DNA of 64,000 bases, taken from contig NBMB01000021.1 of assembly GCA_002084765.1 (NCBI GenBank), forward strand, positions 61,903-125,902. Reading direction: 5' to 3'. Each line of letters starts with the position of its first letter. The first letter of the stretch is position 1. This document shows positions 28,301-36,817 of the stretch, in pieces. A program made the translations under genes and the position numbers. The notes under the pieces were generated by a model that did no database searches, was not told where the DNA came from, and saw only the letters and a program-made list of their open reading frames with translations. The stretch comes from Candidatus Cloacimonetes bacterium 4572_55. Lineage in GTDB: Bacteria > 4572-55.

Positions 28301-31300
28301 ACGTATCAAGGCTGTGGCTGAATTCATTGAAGCGGAAGCAGTTGGATTGGGAGATGATGACCGGCAGTCTGGCTCGACTTTATGAGCATGGCGCGGATAT
28401 TGATTGGAAAGGATTCGACGCGGGGGTGAAGCGACGAAAAGTCTCGATCCCGCTCTATCCGTTTCAGCGTCGAGAATTCTGGATGAACCCGGTCGCTGAC
28501 GAGGTAAAGGAATCAAGTCCACGCGAGCAAGATGGACATCCTTTGATCGGGCGTCAAATCGTCTCGCCCGCGTTGAAGGATACGATCCTTTTCCAGACCT
28601 TTTTTAATAGTCAAAAGCCAGACTTTTTGAGAGAACATATCATTTACGATCGGATCATTTCCCCTGCCGCGGCGCACCTTTCCATGTTGCAGTCCGCAGC
28701 CAAATTGATCCACAAAACCGATTCTTGCATTTTGGAGAATATCCATCTCGATTCCCCATTGGCGATCCATCCGAAAAGCGAGCGAGAAGTTCAACTAATT
28801 ATCCATCGAGGCTCAGAGAATGGAGCCGATTTTGATCTCATCAGCCAGGACATGGAATACTCGGAGACGCACTGCACCGGATCGATTCGGCTATTTCGAG
28901 ACCCGGTTCCAGATCGATTCGAGGAGCGTCCCGATAAGGTCAAAGACCGATGTCCCGTCGAGGTAACAGGCAAAGAATTTTACACTGAATTTAAGGCGTC
29001 TGGCTATGATGTGGGACCCTCGTTCCAACGTATTGCGCACGGTTGGAAGGGCGACCATGAGGCTTTGGCAAAGCTCACAATAGACTCCAAAGATGAGAAC
29101 AGTTCCAACTTCATATCTCCAGGGCTGATCGATTCGATCCTACAGACCATGATGCTGGCTCGTAGCGACGAATCGGATCGACCCGTAGCGCGTGATCGCG
29201 TATACGTGCCGTTCCATTTCGACAAGGTGGAATTCTTTCGGACAAACATGACCCCTACAATCCGAACGCGCGCGCGCATTCGACCCGCGTCCGATAACGG
29301 ATTTATCCATGCCGACATATCGGTTTGGGACGAGGCGGAAAAGCCCCTGATGCGCATAACTGGATTCACTGTCAAAGAGACGGATCGGCGGGCACTTTAT
29401 CGGAAGATGAGGCAAGGCGCGTTGAACCGATCTCTATATCGCATCAAATGGCATGAGTCGCCCCCGCTGTCTGATTCCATCGCCCCCGATGCGACGTATC
29501 TTATTTTTGCTGACAAAGAAGAAAAATTTTCTCTATCAAACTACGTGATCGAATCCCTGAAAAAAAATAAAAACCAATACGTGCAGGTGACGCGCGGCGA
29601 GTGTTTTGAACGGATCGACGGCAACTCTATTTCGATTAATCCGTTCAATATAGAGGATTATACCCAATTACTGCGGATATTCAGCGATTCAAATAACAAG
29701 AATGCGGAGGATATCCATCTGCTCTATCTTTGGGGAAGGAATCCGTTGCCAGATTCAGCAAATAGGCTTCAGGTCAGTTTTAAGCGGAGCGCGGGTTGTT
29801 TGCTAAATTTGGTCCAATCCGCCGCGTCACTCTCTTGGTCTAATCCGCCGCGTGTGTGGGTGATCACTCGTCATGGTCAGCAGGTTTTTGATCAGGAACC
29901 GGTCACGCCGATCCAGACCGCTCTGTGGGGTTTCGGTCAAACGATCAGTCTGGAGCATCCCGAACTATGGGGCGGCTTGATCGATGTGGACGACTTTATT
30001 GATAAACAAGAAATTTCGGATCAGATCCTGGCGGAGACCGCGTCTCAAACAGAGGACGAGCAGTCTGCATTTCGAGGCGGTAAACGATACACGCCAAAAT
30101 TGGAGCGAATTTTGCCTACGGATCGGACTGGCGACAAGAAAAAAATTGTGGACTCTAACGGAAGTTATTTGATCACCGGTGGGATGGGCTACCTCGGGTT
30201 CCTATTTGCCAAAAGATTGGCGGAGCTTGGCGCGCGATATGTGATTCTCATGGGTCGTAGCAAGTCGAGTCCCAGAGTCGCGGAAGAAATTGAATCGTTG
30301 CGTCGGGATGGAGTCGAGGTCAAAATCGAGCGCGTAGACGTCTCCGATAAAAAAGCACTGGCGGATATGTTCTCGCGAATTCGACAGGAAGCACCTCAGT
30401 TGAAAGGAGTTCTGCACGCGGCTGGGTCGCTGGACGACGGCATGTTGATCCGCCAGGATTGGGATCGATTTGAGAACGCGCTGTCGGCAAAAGCGTATGG
30501 AGCATGGTATCTCCATGAATTGACGAAAGATTTATCGTTGGATTTTTTCGCCCTTTTTTCCTCAGCAGTTTCCTTTCTCGGAAATCGAGGGCAGTCCAAT
30601 TACGCGGCGGCAAACAGTTTTCTGGACGGATTGGCTGTGCACCGTCGGCAACAGGGTCTCCCAGGCGTCAGCATTGATTGGGGAGCGTGGGCGCAGGCAG
30701 GCATGGCAGTTTCTGACGAGGCGGTTCGCGTCCAATTGGCAAATCAGGGATTCCAATCCATTGATCCAGAGGATGGACTGGCTCTATTTGAGAGCCTGAT
30801 CATGGGCGATCTCCCTCGCGTCGCGATTCCGGCTTGCGATTGGCAGCGATATGTGGATCAATTGCCGGCTGAAAAAAAAATCGGTCTATTTTCTCAATTG
30901 GCGACCCGTTTAGATACAAAAACGCCCATCGAAAAATTGCCAAAAGGCAATGCAAAACAAAAGGATAAGCCGGAGCTTTTGAGACGGTTGGACCAGGCGC
31001 AACCTAATGAAATCCGTCGTATCACAGTCGATTTTTTGATCGAAAAGGCGCGGGAGACGATCGGAATCGATCCTTCGGAAAAAATTGATCCTGATAGACA
31101 ATTTATTGATCTCGGAGCGGATTCATTGATGGCGGTTGATATGCGTAATCAATTGACAAAGGGAATCGGCGCAGTTGTGCCGGTCAGCGCGCTTTTCAAT
31201 TATCCCACAGTCAACGACCTCAGTGACTACTTGATGGAAGAAATTTTGATGATCAAAAAAGGTGATAATACCCATGAGAATCCATCTGTGAAGAGCGAAT

Positions 31301-31389
31301 TTGTTGAAAAAGAAAAGAATGAATTTGACTATATCGACGATTTAGACGAAAAAGAGCTACTCGATATGATTGAAAAAGATTTGAAATAA
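25213..31389 (+). CDS. Type I polyketide synthase: ACP-KS-AT-DH-KR-ACP
   Basis: Genuine sequence in this frame begins near 25275, after the break in the AT gene; the first 20 or so residues are shadow of that gene. Domains: ACP (Ser126 in GVDSL), KS (Cys376 in DTACSSS, then EAHGTGT and NIGHLEGAAG), AT (Ser833 in GHSIGEY, with the HAFHSP motif typical of malonyl-CoA), DH (His1142; a catalytic-type Asp in LIDSILQ, but the usual Gly of HxxxGxxxxP is Asp), KR (TGGMGYLG, LDD motif of B-type KRs, Tyr1797 in SNYAAANS) and ACP (Ser1971 in GADSL). The acidic tail (DDLDEKELLDMIEKDLK) looks like a C-terminal docking element. No ER or thioesterase. It would add one unit processed to an enoyl or D-hydroxy product. 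Confidence 0.9.
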   Translation: MDRAYSEPSEIRSSGPRHDPRRSSEDEKSEILQTLATLHHVGCPVKLERMREPDRKLFLDYESDRKLDENKHIAVPPMIQELKELAPEKRRTAFIEQLKQAVAEETDQAVLLTDDRIGFFEAGVDSLTAIRIKDALSTHLGLTLSSTLIFDYPNLNLLTEFLAKKISSGYDLAGLTLESEKPGATEIQSKDWEGEPVNIAEPIAIIGMGCRFPGGANHPDLYWELLKNGRDAMIKIPPERWDIDKYYDPNPDALGKTYTRMGGFVTDVNPKTFDANFFKVSPKEAKSLDPQQRMLLEVSWEAFENAGIPIPTLSGKRVGVYLGICTDDYKGAHLWASDFDKIDAYSASGSMYCSAGGRLSYVFGFQGPNCSVDTACSSSLVALHLACQALKSRDAEIGLVAGVNGLFTPNLYVYFSKLGALSPDGHSKSFDASANGYARGEGCGAVVLKRLSDAQRDNDRILAVIRGVAINQDGASSSFTAPNGSAQQEVMRLALRRSGVQPRDVGYIEAHGTGTALGDPVEAHALGQVYGAGRSPEDPLIIGSVKANIGHLEGAAGIAGLIKIALMLNQEAIPPQIHFHTPNPLISWDELPIAVPTRQTDWNRSDTPRRAGLSSFGFSGTNAHVIIEEPPLDPNNNKNAADRPVHILPISAKNRNGLNELVEKYRDFFDRIEARQTHDQGQAILPHICHTASAGRVHFDHRTAFTGRSIEEFRRGFSSYSDDNNNNIKDLDAQKIVFLCTGQGSQYPGMGQMLYKTQPVFRQAMDHCGGLFDRYLDRSIIQLIYAPICAKDNSEKLINQTRYTQPGIFAIEYALAKLWQSWGAHPSALAGHSIGEYVAACLADVFSLEDAVKLVSERGRLMQSLPAGGLMAAIFADETVALDAIAGYDDVSIAAVNAPTGIVVSGAGESIRKIVESLKSKKIKSRQLVVSHAFHSPLMEPILEQFHRVAEEVAYHAPKLPVISNLTGKFATEKELTSADYWTDHIRGAVRFNDSMQTLNHDGYRIFLEVGAHSTLTSLGKQCLPDSDPHVSRLWLNSLKRKQLDWEMMTGSLARLYEHGADIDWKGFDAGVKRRKVSIPLYPFQRREFWMNPVADEVKESSPREQDGHPLIGRQIVSPALKDTILFQTFFNSQKPDFLREHIIYDRIISPAAAHLSMLQSAAKLIHKTDSCILENIHLDSPLAIHPKSEREVQLIIHRGSENGADFDLISQDMEYSETHCTGSIRLFRDPVPDRFEERPDKVKDRCPVEVTGKEFYTEFKASGYDVGPSFQRIAHGWKGDHEALAKLTIDSKDENSSNFISPGLIDSILQTMMLARSDESDRPVARDRVYVPFHFDKVEFFRTNMTPTIRTRARIRPASDNGFIHADISVWDEAEKPLMRITGFTVKETDRRALYRKMRQGALNRSLYRIKWHESPPLSDSIAPDATYLIFADKEEKFSLSNYVIESLKKNKNQYVQVTRGECFERIDGNSISINPFNIEDYTQLLRIFSDSNNKNAEDIHLLYLWGRNPLPDSANRLQVSFKRSAGCLLNLVQSAASLSWSNPPRVWVITRHGQQVFDQEPVTPIQTALWGFGQTISLEHPELWGGLIDVDDFIDKQEISDQILAETASQTEDEQSAFRGGKRYTPKLERILPTDRTGDKKKIVDSNGSYLITGGMGYLGFLFAKRLAELGARYVILMGRSKSSPRVAEEIESLRRDGVEVKIERVDVSDKKALADMFSRIRQEAPQLKGVLHAAGSLDDGMLIRQDWDRFENALSAKAYGAWYLHELTKDLSLDFFALFSSAVSFLGNRGQSNYAAANSFLDGLAVHRRQQGLPGVSIDWGAWAQAGMAVSDEAVRVQLANQGFQSIDPEDGLALFESLIMGDLPRVAIPACDWQRYVDQLPAEKKIGLFSQLATRLDTKTPIEKLPKGNAKQKDKPELLRRLDQAQPNEIRRITVDFLIEKARETIGIDPSEKIDPDRQFIDLGADSLMAVDMRNQLTKGIGAVVPVSALFNYPTVNDLSDYLMEEILMIKKGDNTHENPSVKSEFVEKEKNEFDYIDDLDEKELLDMIEKDLK

Positions 31390-31490
31390 TACTTAAACTA
31401 TTTTAATACGTATTTAAAAATCCCTATCTTTCCAAAAAATGACGTCTCTGACATAATTCGTAATTCGTAATTTTAAAAAAAGGGGGACTG

Positions 31491-32351
31491 ATGAGTATCG
31501 AAACGATTGGCGTTATCGGAGCCGGAGTGATGGGCGGAGGCGTTGCCCAGACCTTAGCCCAGACCGGACACAAGGTGATTTTGGTCGATATCAACGATGA
31601 TATCCTACAAAAAGCGGAAAAATATATCCGCAACCAGTTGCGATTTCAGCAATTTTTCCATAAACCGTCAGATGGGGAACGCCTGCCCGATCTGAGTGAC
31701 GTGATGGCACGCATCACTTTAACAACCGATTATCAGCAATTGCAGGAAGCGGATTTTGTTATCGAAAATGTGACCGAGAAGTGGGAGATCAAGAAAAGTG
31801 TTTATGAAAAAATGGATCAAATTTGCGGCGAGTCCTGCCTCTTTGCGGCTGACACATCAGCGATTTCGATCACCCGGATCGCGTCGGTCACGAGTCGGGC
31901 GGATAGGGTTTTGGGTATCCACTTTATGAATCCGGTTCCGATGAAAAAAACGGTCGAGATGATCCGCGGGTTCCACACGTCCGACAAGACCCTGGAGACA
32001 GCGCAGACCTTGATGACGCAGATGGGAAAGGAGTGGGTGGTCGTGAACGATTCGCCCGGTTTTGTCTCCAATCGCATCTTGATGTTGACTGTAAATGAGG
32101 CGATTTTTCTGTTGCAGGAGCGCGTCGCGGGAGCCGAACAGGTCGATACAATTTTTAAATCCTGCTTCGGTCATCCCATGGGACCGTTGGAAACAGCGGA
32201 CCTCATCGGATTGGACACCATTCTCTATTCTCTCGAAGTATTGTATGAAGAATTTAACGATAGCAAATATAGACCCTGCCCTTTGCTCAAAAAGATGGTG
32301 CACGCCGGCTTGTATGGTAGAAAAAATGGACAAGGTTTTTATTCTTATTAA
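31491..32351 (+). CDS. 3-hydroxyacyl-CoA dehydrogenase family protein (FkbK/PaaH-like)
   Basis: This 286-residue NAD-dependent enzyme has the Rossmann motif GVIGAGVMGGGVAQTLA near residue 7, the GIHFMNPVP catalytic block, and a C-terminal helical domain ending GLYGRKNGQGFYSY. Family members oxidise 3-hydroxyacyl thioesters. AGGGGG precedes ATG 31491. With a free-standing ACP directly downstream and a PKS directly upstream, it parallels FkbK, which oxidises glyceryl-ACP during methoxymalonyl-ACP formation. That role is inferred from context; a plain fatty-acid or butanoate role is the alternative. Confidence 0.85.
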   Translation: MSIETIGVIGAGVMGGGVAQTLAQTGHKVILVDINDDILQKAEKYIRNQLRFQQFFHKPSDGERLPDLSDVMARITLTTDYQQLQEADFVIENVTEKWEIKKSVYEKMDQICGESCLFAADTSAISITRIASVTSRADRVLGIHFMNPVPMKKTVEMIRGFHTSDKTLETAQTLMTQMGKEWVVVNDSPGFVSNRILMLTVNEAIFLLQERVAGAEQVDTIFKSCFGHPMGPLETADLIGLDTILYSLEVLYEEFNDSKYRPCPLLKKMVHAGLYGRKNGQGFYSY

Positions 32352-32400
32352 TCGGCTTAATCGACGCAACAAAATAAAAAAATAAATGGGGGATGATATA

Positions 32401-32649
32401 ATGGGAGATATTAAAATTAAGGAAAAGATTAAACCTTTTCTTTTTCGTTTTATTAAAAATCGTGACTTAAAGGATAACGACGATATCTTTGCCCTGGGCT
32501 ATGTCAATTCACTTTTTGCGATGCAATTGGTTCTATTTATAGAAAAAGAGTTCAAGATTCGGATCGAAAACCAGGACCTGGATTTTCAAAATTTTAGCAG
32601 TTTAGATCGAATCACCGGTCTCATCGCCGGGAAAGTGAATCGCGTTTAA
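32401..32649 (+). CDS. Free-standing acyl carrier protein (FkbJ-like)
   Basis: This 82-residue carrier protein has Ser37 in GYVNSLFAMQLV as the phosphopantetheine site (NSL instead of DSL), followed by EKEFKIRIENQDLDFQNFSS. That pattern recalls the dedicated ACPs of hydroxy-, amino- or methoxymalonyl extender-unit pathways. ATG 32401 is preferred because GGGGGA lies eight bases upstream; ATG 32386 in frame overlaps that site. It follows the dehydrogenase gene by 49 bases. The FkbH-type glyceryl transferase and the acyl-CoA dehydrogenase that would complete such a pathway are not in the window. Confidence 0.8.
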   Translation: MGDIKIKEKIKPFLFRFIKNRDLKDNDDIFALGYVNSLFAMQLVLFIEKEFKIRIENQDLDFQNFSSLDRITGLIAGKVNRV

Positions 32650-32753
32650 CCTATGACCGGTCTTTTTTCTTGACCTCTTTCTCAACAGCTGTTATTTTAA
32701 ACCGTGATCATAAGATGGACGAATCGAAAAATACGCATAACCGGGAGGTTACG

Positions 32754-33269
32754 ATGGTACAGGTACAGGTGTTAGGGCTTGCAATGGACGTGACTCAAGA
32801 CCCGACAAGTCCTGTGATTATGCTAAAGGAAGTCAATGGCACGAGCGTTTTGCCGATTTGGGTCGGTCCCGCTGAGGCGACTGCGATCGCAGTCCAATTG
32901 GAGTCAAAGGAGATGTCGAGACCGCTGACGCATGACTTGCTAAAGACCGTTATCGAAGGAATGGGCGGGGAAGTGGTTAAGGTGATTGTCACCGATTTAC
33001 AAGAAGATACATTTTACGCCAGGATATTTATCAAACATCAGAACGAATTATTTAGTATCGACGCCCGTCCGAGCGATTCTGTCGCGCTGGCTCTTCGAAC
33101 CGACTCTCCGATCTATGTCCATAAAGACGTAAGCATGGACTTGGATATAAGTCAATTTCAAAAGATGGAAATCGAAGATGATAAAGAAGAATCAGGGGCG
33201 TCGGATATTCAGGAATATCTCTCCAATCTGGAACCTGAAGATTTTGGAAAAATTGACCCTGACGATTAA
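32754..33269 (+). CDS. Bifunctional nuclease family protein (DUF151)
   Basis: The 171-residue protein carries the DUF151 core: VLGLAMDVTQDPTSPVIML, LPIWVGPAEATAIA, RPLTHDLLKTVIEGMGG and IDARPSDSVALALRT. Homologues are reported as DNase/RNase and are common in FCB bacteria. I chose ATG 32754 because GGGAGG lies six bases upstream; the frame opens earlier at a TTG. The C-terminus is acidic. It probably begins a new transcription unit with the LppC-like gene. Confidence 0.9.
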   Translation: MVQVQVLGLAMDVTQDPTSPVIMLKEVNGTSVLPIWVGPAEATAIAVQLESKEMSRPLTHDLLKTVIEGMGGEVVKVIVTDLQEDTFYARIFIKHQNELFSIDARPSDSVALALRTDSPIYVHKDVSMDLDISQFQKMEIEDDKEESGASDIQEYLSNLEPEDFGKIDPDD

Positions 33270-33310
33270 ACGACACAGTATTTTTATTTCAGACATCGTG
33301 GGTCGATAAT

Positions 33311-35116
33311 ATGAAATCTAAGCGGTCAACAAAGGTCTATTTTCTCTCGATTTTTACGATTCTTTTTTTTATCTGCGATTGCGCGCGTCCCTTGCCGGAG
33401 ACGTACGACCGAGACGTAAATCAAAAGGAAATTGAGAGGATTTACGGGCAAGCGCAGTCCGATTATAATAAAGGGGACTATCGGTCCGTGGCGATTCATG
33501 GTGAATCGCTTTTATCTCGATACCCCCACGCCGAGATTGCTTCGGACGTCCAGAAACTGGTCGGCGATGCCTATTATAAGATGGATGCGTACGAACTCGC
33601 CGCGAGCGCGTATCAGCGTTTCGTCCATCGCTATCCAAACAACCCGCGCATTTCCGACGTGTATCATTCCTCTGGGTACGCCTATCTGGCGTTGAATAAC
33701 CAATTTGCCGCGGCAAACAGTTTCCTGGCATATCTGGATATCAGCGATAATTTTTTGGAAAAACAGGCACTGTCCACGATGCTCACCGCTCGTATTTTTG
33801 ACGCGTTGGCTCCACCGAAATGGCGGGAATTGTTGAACCAATATCCGCAAACCGATGTGAGCGACGAGCTATCCTACCGGCTGATTCGTTATCATAATCA
33901 AGAACGAAAATTCGACTCTGTCCGAAGCGAGGCGTCACGTTTTCTGAGGGACTATCCCCGCAGTCAGTATCGCTCGGAAGTCGTGGAGATCGGACAAAAT
34001 CTCCCCAATCAGGCAGGATCGGATTGGAATTCGTTTGATACGCTGGAACGCAAGCCGTATGATGGAGTCGCGCGACAGCCGGTCACTTCCGGCAGAAAAA
34101 TCGGTGTTATTTGTCCTTTGAGCGGAAAATATGGACAGTTTGGAGCCTCAGTGTTAAAAGGCATGGAACTGGCGATTAAAGATTTCAAGGAAGAGAGCGG
34201 AATGTCCGTTGATTTTGTGGTGCGAAACTCCAGAGGAAACGCGGCTGAAGCACTGCACGCAACGCGAGACCTGATCTATAATGAAGGCGTGGTCGCAATC
34301 GTGGGACCTGTGTTAAGCGAGTGCGTCATATCTGCAGGGGGAATTTCGCAACAGGCGCAAATACCGATAATCACTCCGACTGCGACCGGATCGGAAATTA
34401 ATCTGATCGGCGATTATGTCTTCCAGTTTAACAATACCAGCGAGCAGTTGGGGCGGGCTATTGCCCAATTCTCGATAGATAATCTCTATCTTTCTTCATT
34501 TGCGATTCTCCACCCGCGGACTCCTTATGGCTCTGAGATGGCAGAGGGATTTAAGAACGTTGTTTTGGAAAGGAGCGCGACCCTTTTGGATGTGATCGAT
34601 TACCCGGCGGGAGAGAGCGATTTTCAGAAGGAAATACGTTCCTTAAAGTCAAAATCCCCGGAATGTTTGTTTATTCCGGCTGAAGATCGAGATATCTTAT
34701 TGATTGCCCCTCAAATCAATCATTATTATTTTGATACGCAATTATTAGGGGGAAACGGTTGGAATTCGGAAAAACTGATTCAGGTTGAAGGAAAAAATGT
34801 CAATGGAGCATATTTTGTCGATAGCTACCATAACGGAGGTTATCACGCCGGACTGAACCGTTTCAATGAGCGGTACTTTCGTCAATATCACGAAGAGCCG
34901 GATAAGATCGTCGCGCTGACTTATGACTCAACGCGGTTGCTGCTTGCCGGGATAGAATTGGGCGCGGAAACAGGACCCACGCTCTATGAAAAACTGCTCC
35001 AAATCAAGTCTTATCGCGGTGTTACCGGATTTGTAACAATGGAAAATAGACGTCTCCACAAGCATCCGCTTATCTTCCAGATCCTTGATAATCAAATTAT
35101 GGAAGTCTCAAAATAA
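33311..35116 (+). CDS. LppC/LpoA-like protein: TPR N-terminus plus periplasmic-binding-protein domain
   Basis: This 601-residue envelope protein has an N-terminal hydrophobic segment with nearby cysteines (FFICDC; an imperfect lipobox). TPR/YbgF-type repeats follow (about 45-240: AQSDYNKGDYRSVAIHGESL, AASAYQRFVHRYPNN). A type I periplasmic-binding-protein domain starts near residue 262 (KIGVICPLSGKYGQFGASVL, VAIVGPVLSECVIS, PIITPTATGSEINL, YGSEMAEGFKNVV). This order matches penicillin-binding-protein activators (LpoA/LppC), and the fold also resembles Leu/Ile/Val-binding proteins, but no permease genes are nearby. Confidence 0.82.
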   Translation: MKSKRSTKVYFLSIFTILFFICDCARPLPETYDRDVNQKEIERIYGQAQSDYNKGDYRSVAIHGESLLSRYPHAEIASDVQKLVGDAYYKMDAYELAASAYQRFVHRYPNNPRISDVYHSSGYAYLALNNQFAAANSFLAYLDISDNFLEKQALSTMLTARIFDALAPPKWRELLNQYPQTDVSDELSYRLIRYHNQERKFDSVRSEASRFLRDYPRSQYRSEVVEIGQNLPNQAGSDWNSFDTLERKPYDGVARQPVTSGRKIGVICPLSGKYGQFGASVLKGMELAIKDFKEESGMSVDFVVRNSRGNAAEALHATRDLIYNEGVVAIVGPVLSECVISAGGISQQAQIPIITPTATGSEINLIGDYVFQFNNTSEQLGRAIAQFSIDNLYLSSFAILHPRTPYGSEMAEGFKNVVLERSATLLDVIDYPAGESDFQKEIRSLKSKSPECLFIPAEDRDILLIAPQINHYYFDTQLLGGNGWNSEKLIQVEGKNVNGAYFVDSYHNGGYHAGLNRFNERYFRQYHEEPDKIVALTYDSTRLLLAGIELGAETGPTLYEKLLQIKSYRGVTGFVTMENRRLHKHPLIFQILDNQIMEVSK

Positions 35117-35237
35117 TCGGATCCATAATTTCCATTTATCTCATATTATGAAATTACGTGGCAAAACAAATCAATAAGAGCAAAAAAATATGTACATGAC
35201 AAGGCGCAGATCCAAATAGCTTTGTCGCAGGTGAGCT

Positions 35238-36407
35238 TTAGCTGTTGGGAATCGGCAGCGTCACATAAAACGTCGTCCCATAATTCAGGCGGCTCTCTAC
35301 CGTGATTTTCCCGCGATGCAGTTGCACCACACGCCTGGCAATAGAAAGACCCAGCCCCAATCCATCTTGATTTCGTCTGTCGTGCTCTTCTACCTGATAG
35401 AAACTGTTGAAAATTTTTTCCAGCTCGCCGGCAGGAATACCGATCCCGTCGTCGGCAAAAGTCAATTGATAATATCCGGGCTTTTTATTGATTACAACCG
35501 TGACGCGCCCTGCGTGTTTTCCGAAGATGATAGCGTTTTGAACCAGATGATAAAAACCCTGTTGCAACAAGGTCGTATTCCCGATGACGCGCGGATGTTC
35601 GGTCTCTAATTTTAGTTCGAGCCGGATATTTTTCTCCGAACTTTTCTCTTCCAACTGCAAATAGGTAAATCGGATCAGCTTATCCAGATAAATCTCCTCA
35701 TCCATGGAATCCAGCTCTTGGCTCTGGAGTCTGGCAAATTCTAGCAGCTCATTCACAATATTGACCATCTGCTTGGAAAGGTAACCGATCATCTCCAGAT
35801 AATTCTGATAAGGTGGATCAAGTTTGTCGCTCAAATGCAGCGTCAGAAGCTCAGTGAATCCGAGAATGCCGGTCAGCGGAGTTCTCAGCTCATGGGAAAG
35901 AATAGACAAAAATTCATATTTCAGATTTTCCGCCCTTTTCTGAGCCGTCACATCATGGATAACCAGTACATAACCTTGATGATCGTGAATTCTCGATATG
36001 GAAATATGCAATGTCTTTTGGATAGGTTTTGGGATCGCGGTCTCAAAACTTGCGCGTCCATCTGCGGATTCCCATGCCTTATCAAGATGCCGCTCCAACT
36101 GGGGCAGCGGCAGAGCGTTCGTCAACCTTTTGCCGATCAACTCCTCCGGATTTTTCTCGAAGAGGTGACAAGCCACCGGGTTTGCCTTGACAATCACCGA
36201 CATTTCGTCTGTAGCGATCATCCCGTCCGACATGGAACTGATGATCGCGTGGATCTTATCCTTTGCAATTTGAATCTCTTGACCGCGTTTTTTCTCCGCT
36301 TTGTATATCTCCAAAAGCTCGTTAAAATTGCCCAGAGATCTCTGAATAGCATAGGATTTTTGAGCCTCAATCCGTTCATCCATGTCGCTTTTTTTTTGTT
36401 CGTCCAT
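35238..36407 (-). CDS. Cytoplasmic PAS-domain sensor histidine kinase
   Basis: This 389-residue protein has an N-terminal coiled-coil-like segment (1-50) and a PAS domain (about 50-155: SMSDGMIATDEMSVIVKANP). The HisKA dimerisation domain has His172 in LSHELRTPL, and the ATPase domain has NAIIFG (N box), DDGIGIP (G1) and GLGLGLSI (G2). There is no membrane segment, so it senses inside the cell. No response regulator is adjacent, making it an orphan kinase here. All catalytic motifs look intact. Confidence 0.92.
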   Translation of the reverse strand: MDEQKKSDMDERIEAQKSYAIQRSLGNFNELLEIYKAEKKRGQEIQIAKDKIHAIISSMSDGMIATDEMSVIVKANPVACHLFEKNPEELIGKRLTNALPLPQLERHLDKAWESADGRASFETAIPKPIQKTLHISISRIHDHQGYVLVIHDVTAQKRAENLKYEFLSILSHELRTPLTGILGFTELLTLHLSDKLDPPYQNYLEMIGYLSKQMVNIVNELLEFARLQSQELDSMDEEIYLDKLIRFTYLQLEEKSSEKNIRLELKLETEHPRVIGNTTLLQQGFYHLVQNAIIFGKHAGRVTVVINKKPGYYQLTFADDGIGIPAGELEKIFNSFYQVEEHDRRNQDGLGLGLSIARRVVQLHRGKITVESRLNYGTTFYVTLPIPNS

Positions 36408-36817
36408 TTTTTTATCCTCAAATTTCGACGAAATCGTAAGCCGGCGTCGAGAAATAGGGTTGTCGATTGTAATATTTTTGCGCGGTGCTGTTCGCTGATG
36501 AATGACTTTGTCGATTTAGTCGATAACAAGATTGAAAGCGGGTCAATTTCATCATTTTATTGTCTAAAACAGAAGCACTATCCTTAAAATAGGTCGATAT
36601 ATTAACAAAAGTAGGTGATCTTTTTCACCCGGATTATTCGTCATCACGGAAATCGGTCCGCAGATTACGCAGATTATCGGTCCGCAGATTACGCAGATTA
36701 TCGCAGATTACGCAGATTATCGCAGATTAAGAATTGATAATTAAAGAATTATATCTTTTTTGCCAAATTTTCTTCAGGAAAACGGAGCTGTGAGACGGGA
36801 AGGGCTCGGGATTTTGA
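36408..36817. other. Intergenic region dominated by a dispersed repeat
   Basis: About 410 bases upstream of the histidine kinase and downstream of the oxoamine synthase. It contains repeat copy B (36631-36776) and otherwise AT-rich sequence with no supported gene. Confidence 0.6.
36631..36776. repeat. Dispersed repeat copy B with internal tandem expansion
   Basis: Same as 2851-2953 but with two additional internal units (24 and 19 bp, variants of CGCAGATTACGCAGATTAT), making it 146 bp. The matching boundaries are GGATTATTCG on the left and TTTTCTTCA on the right. Confidence 0.9.

Noticed and set aside
35835-36587. 250-residue plus-strand open frame opposite the histidine kinase
   Set aside because: The minus strand carries intact HisKA and ATPase motifs; the plus frame shows no domain and has shadow-type composition.
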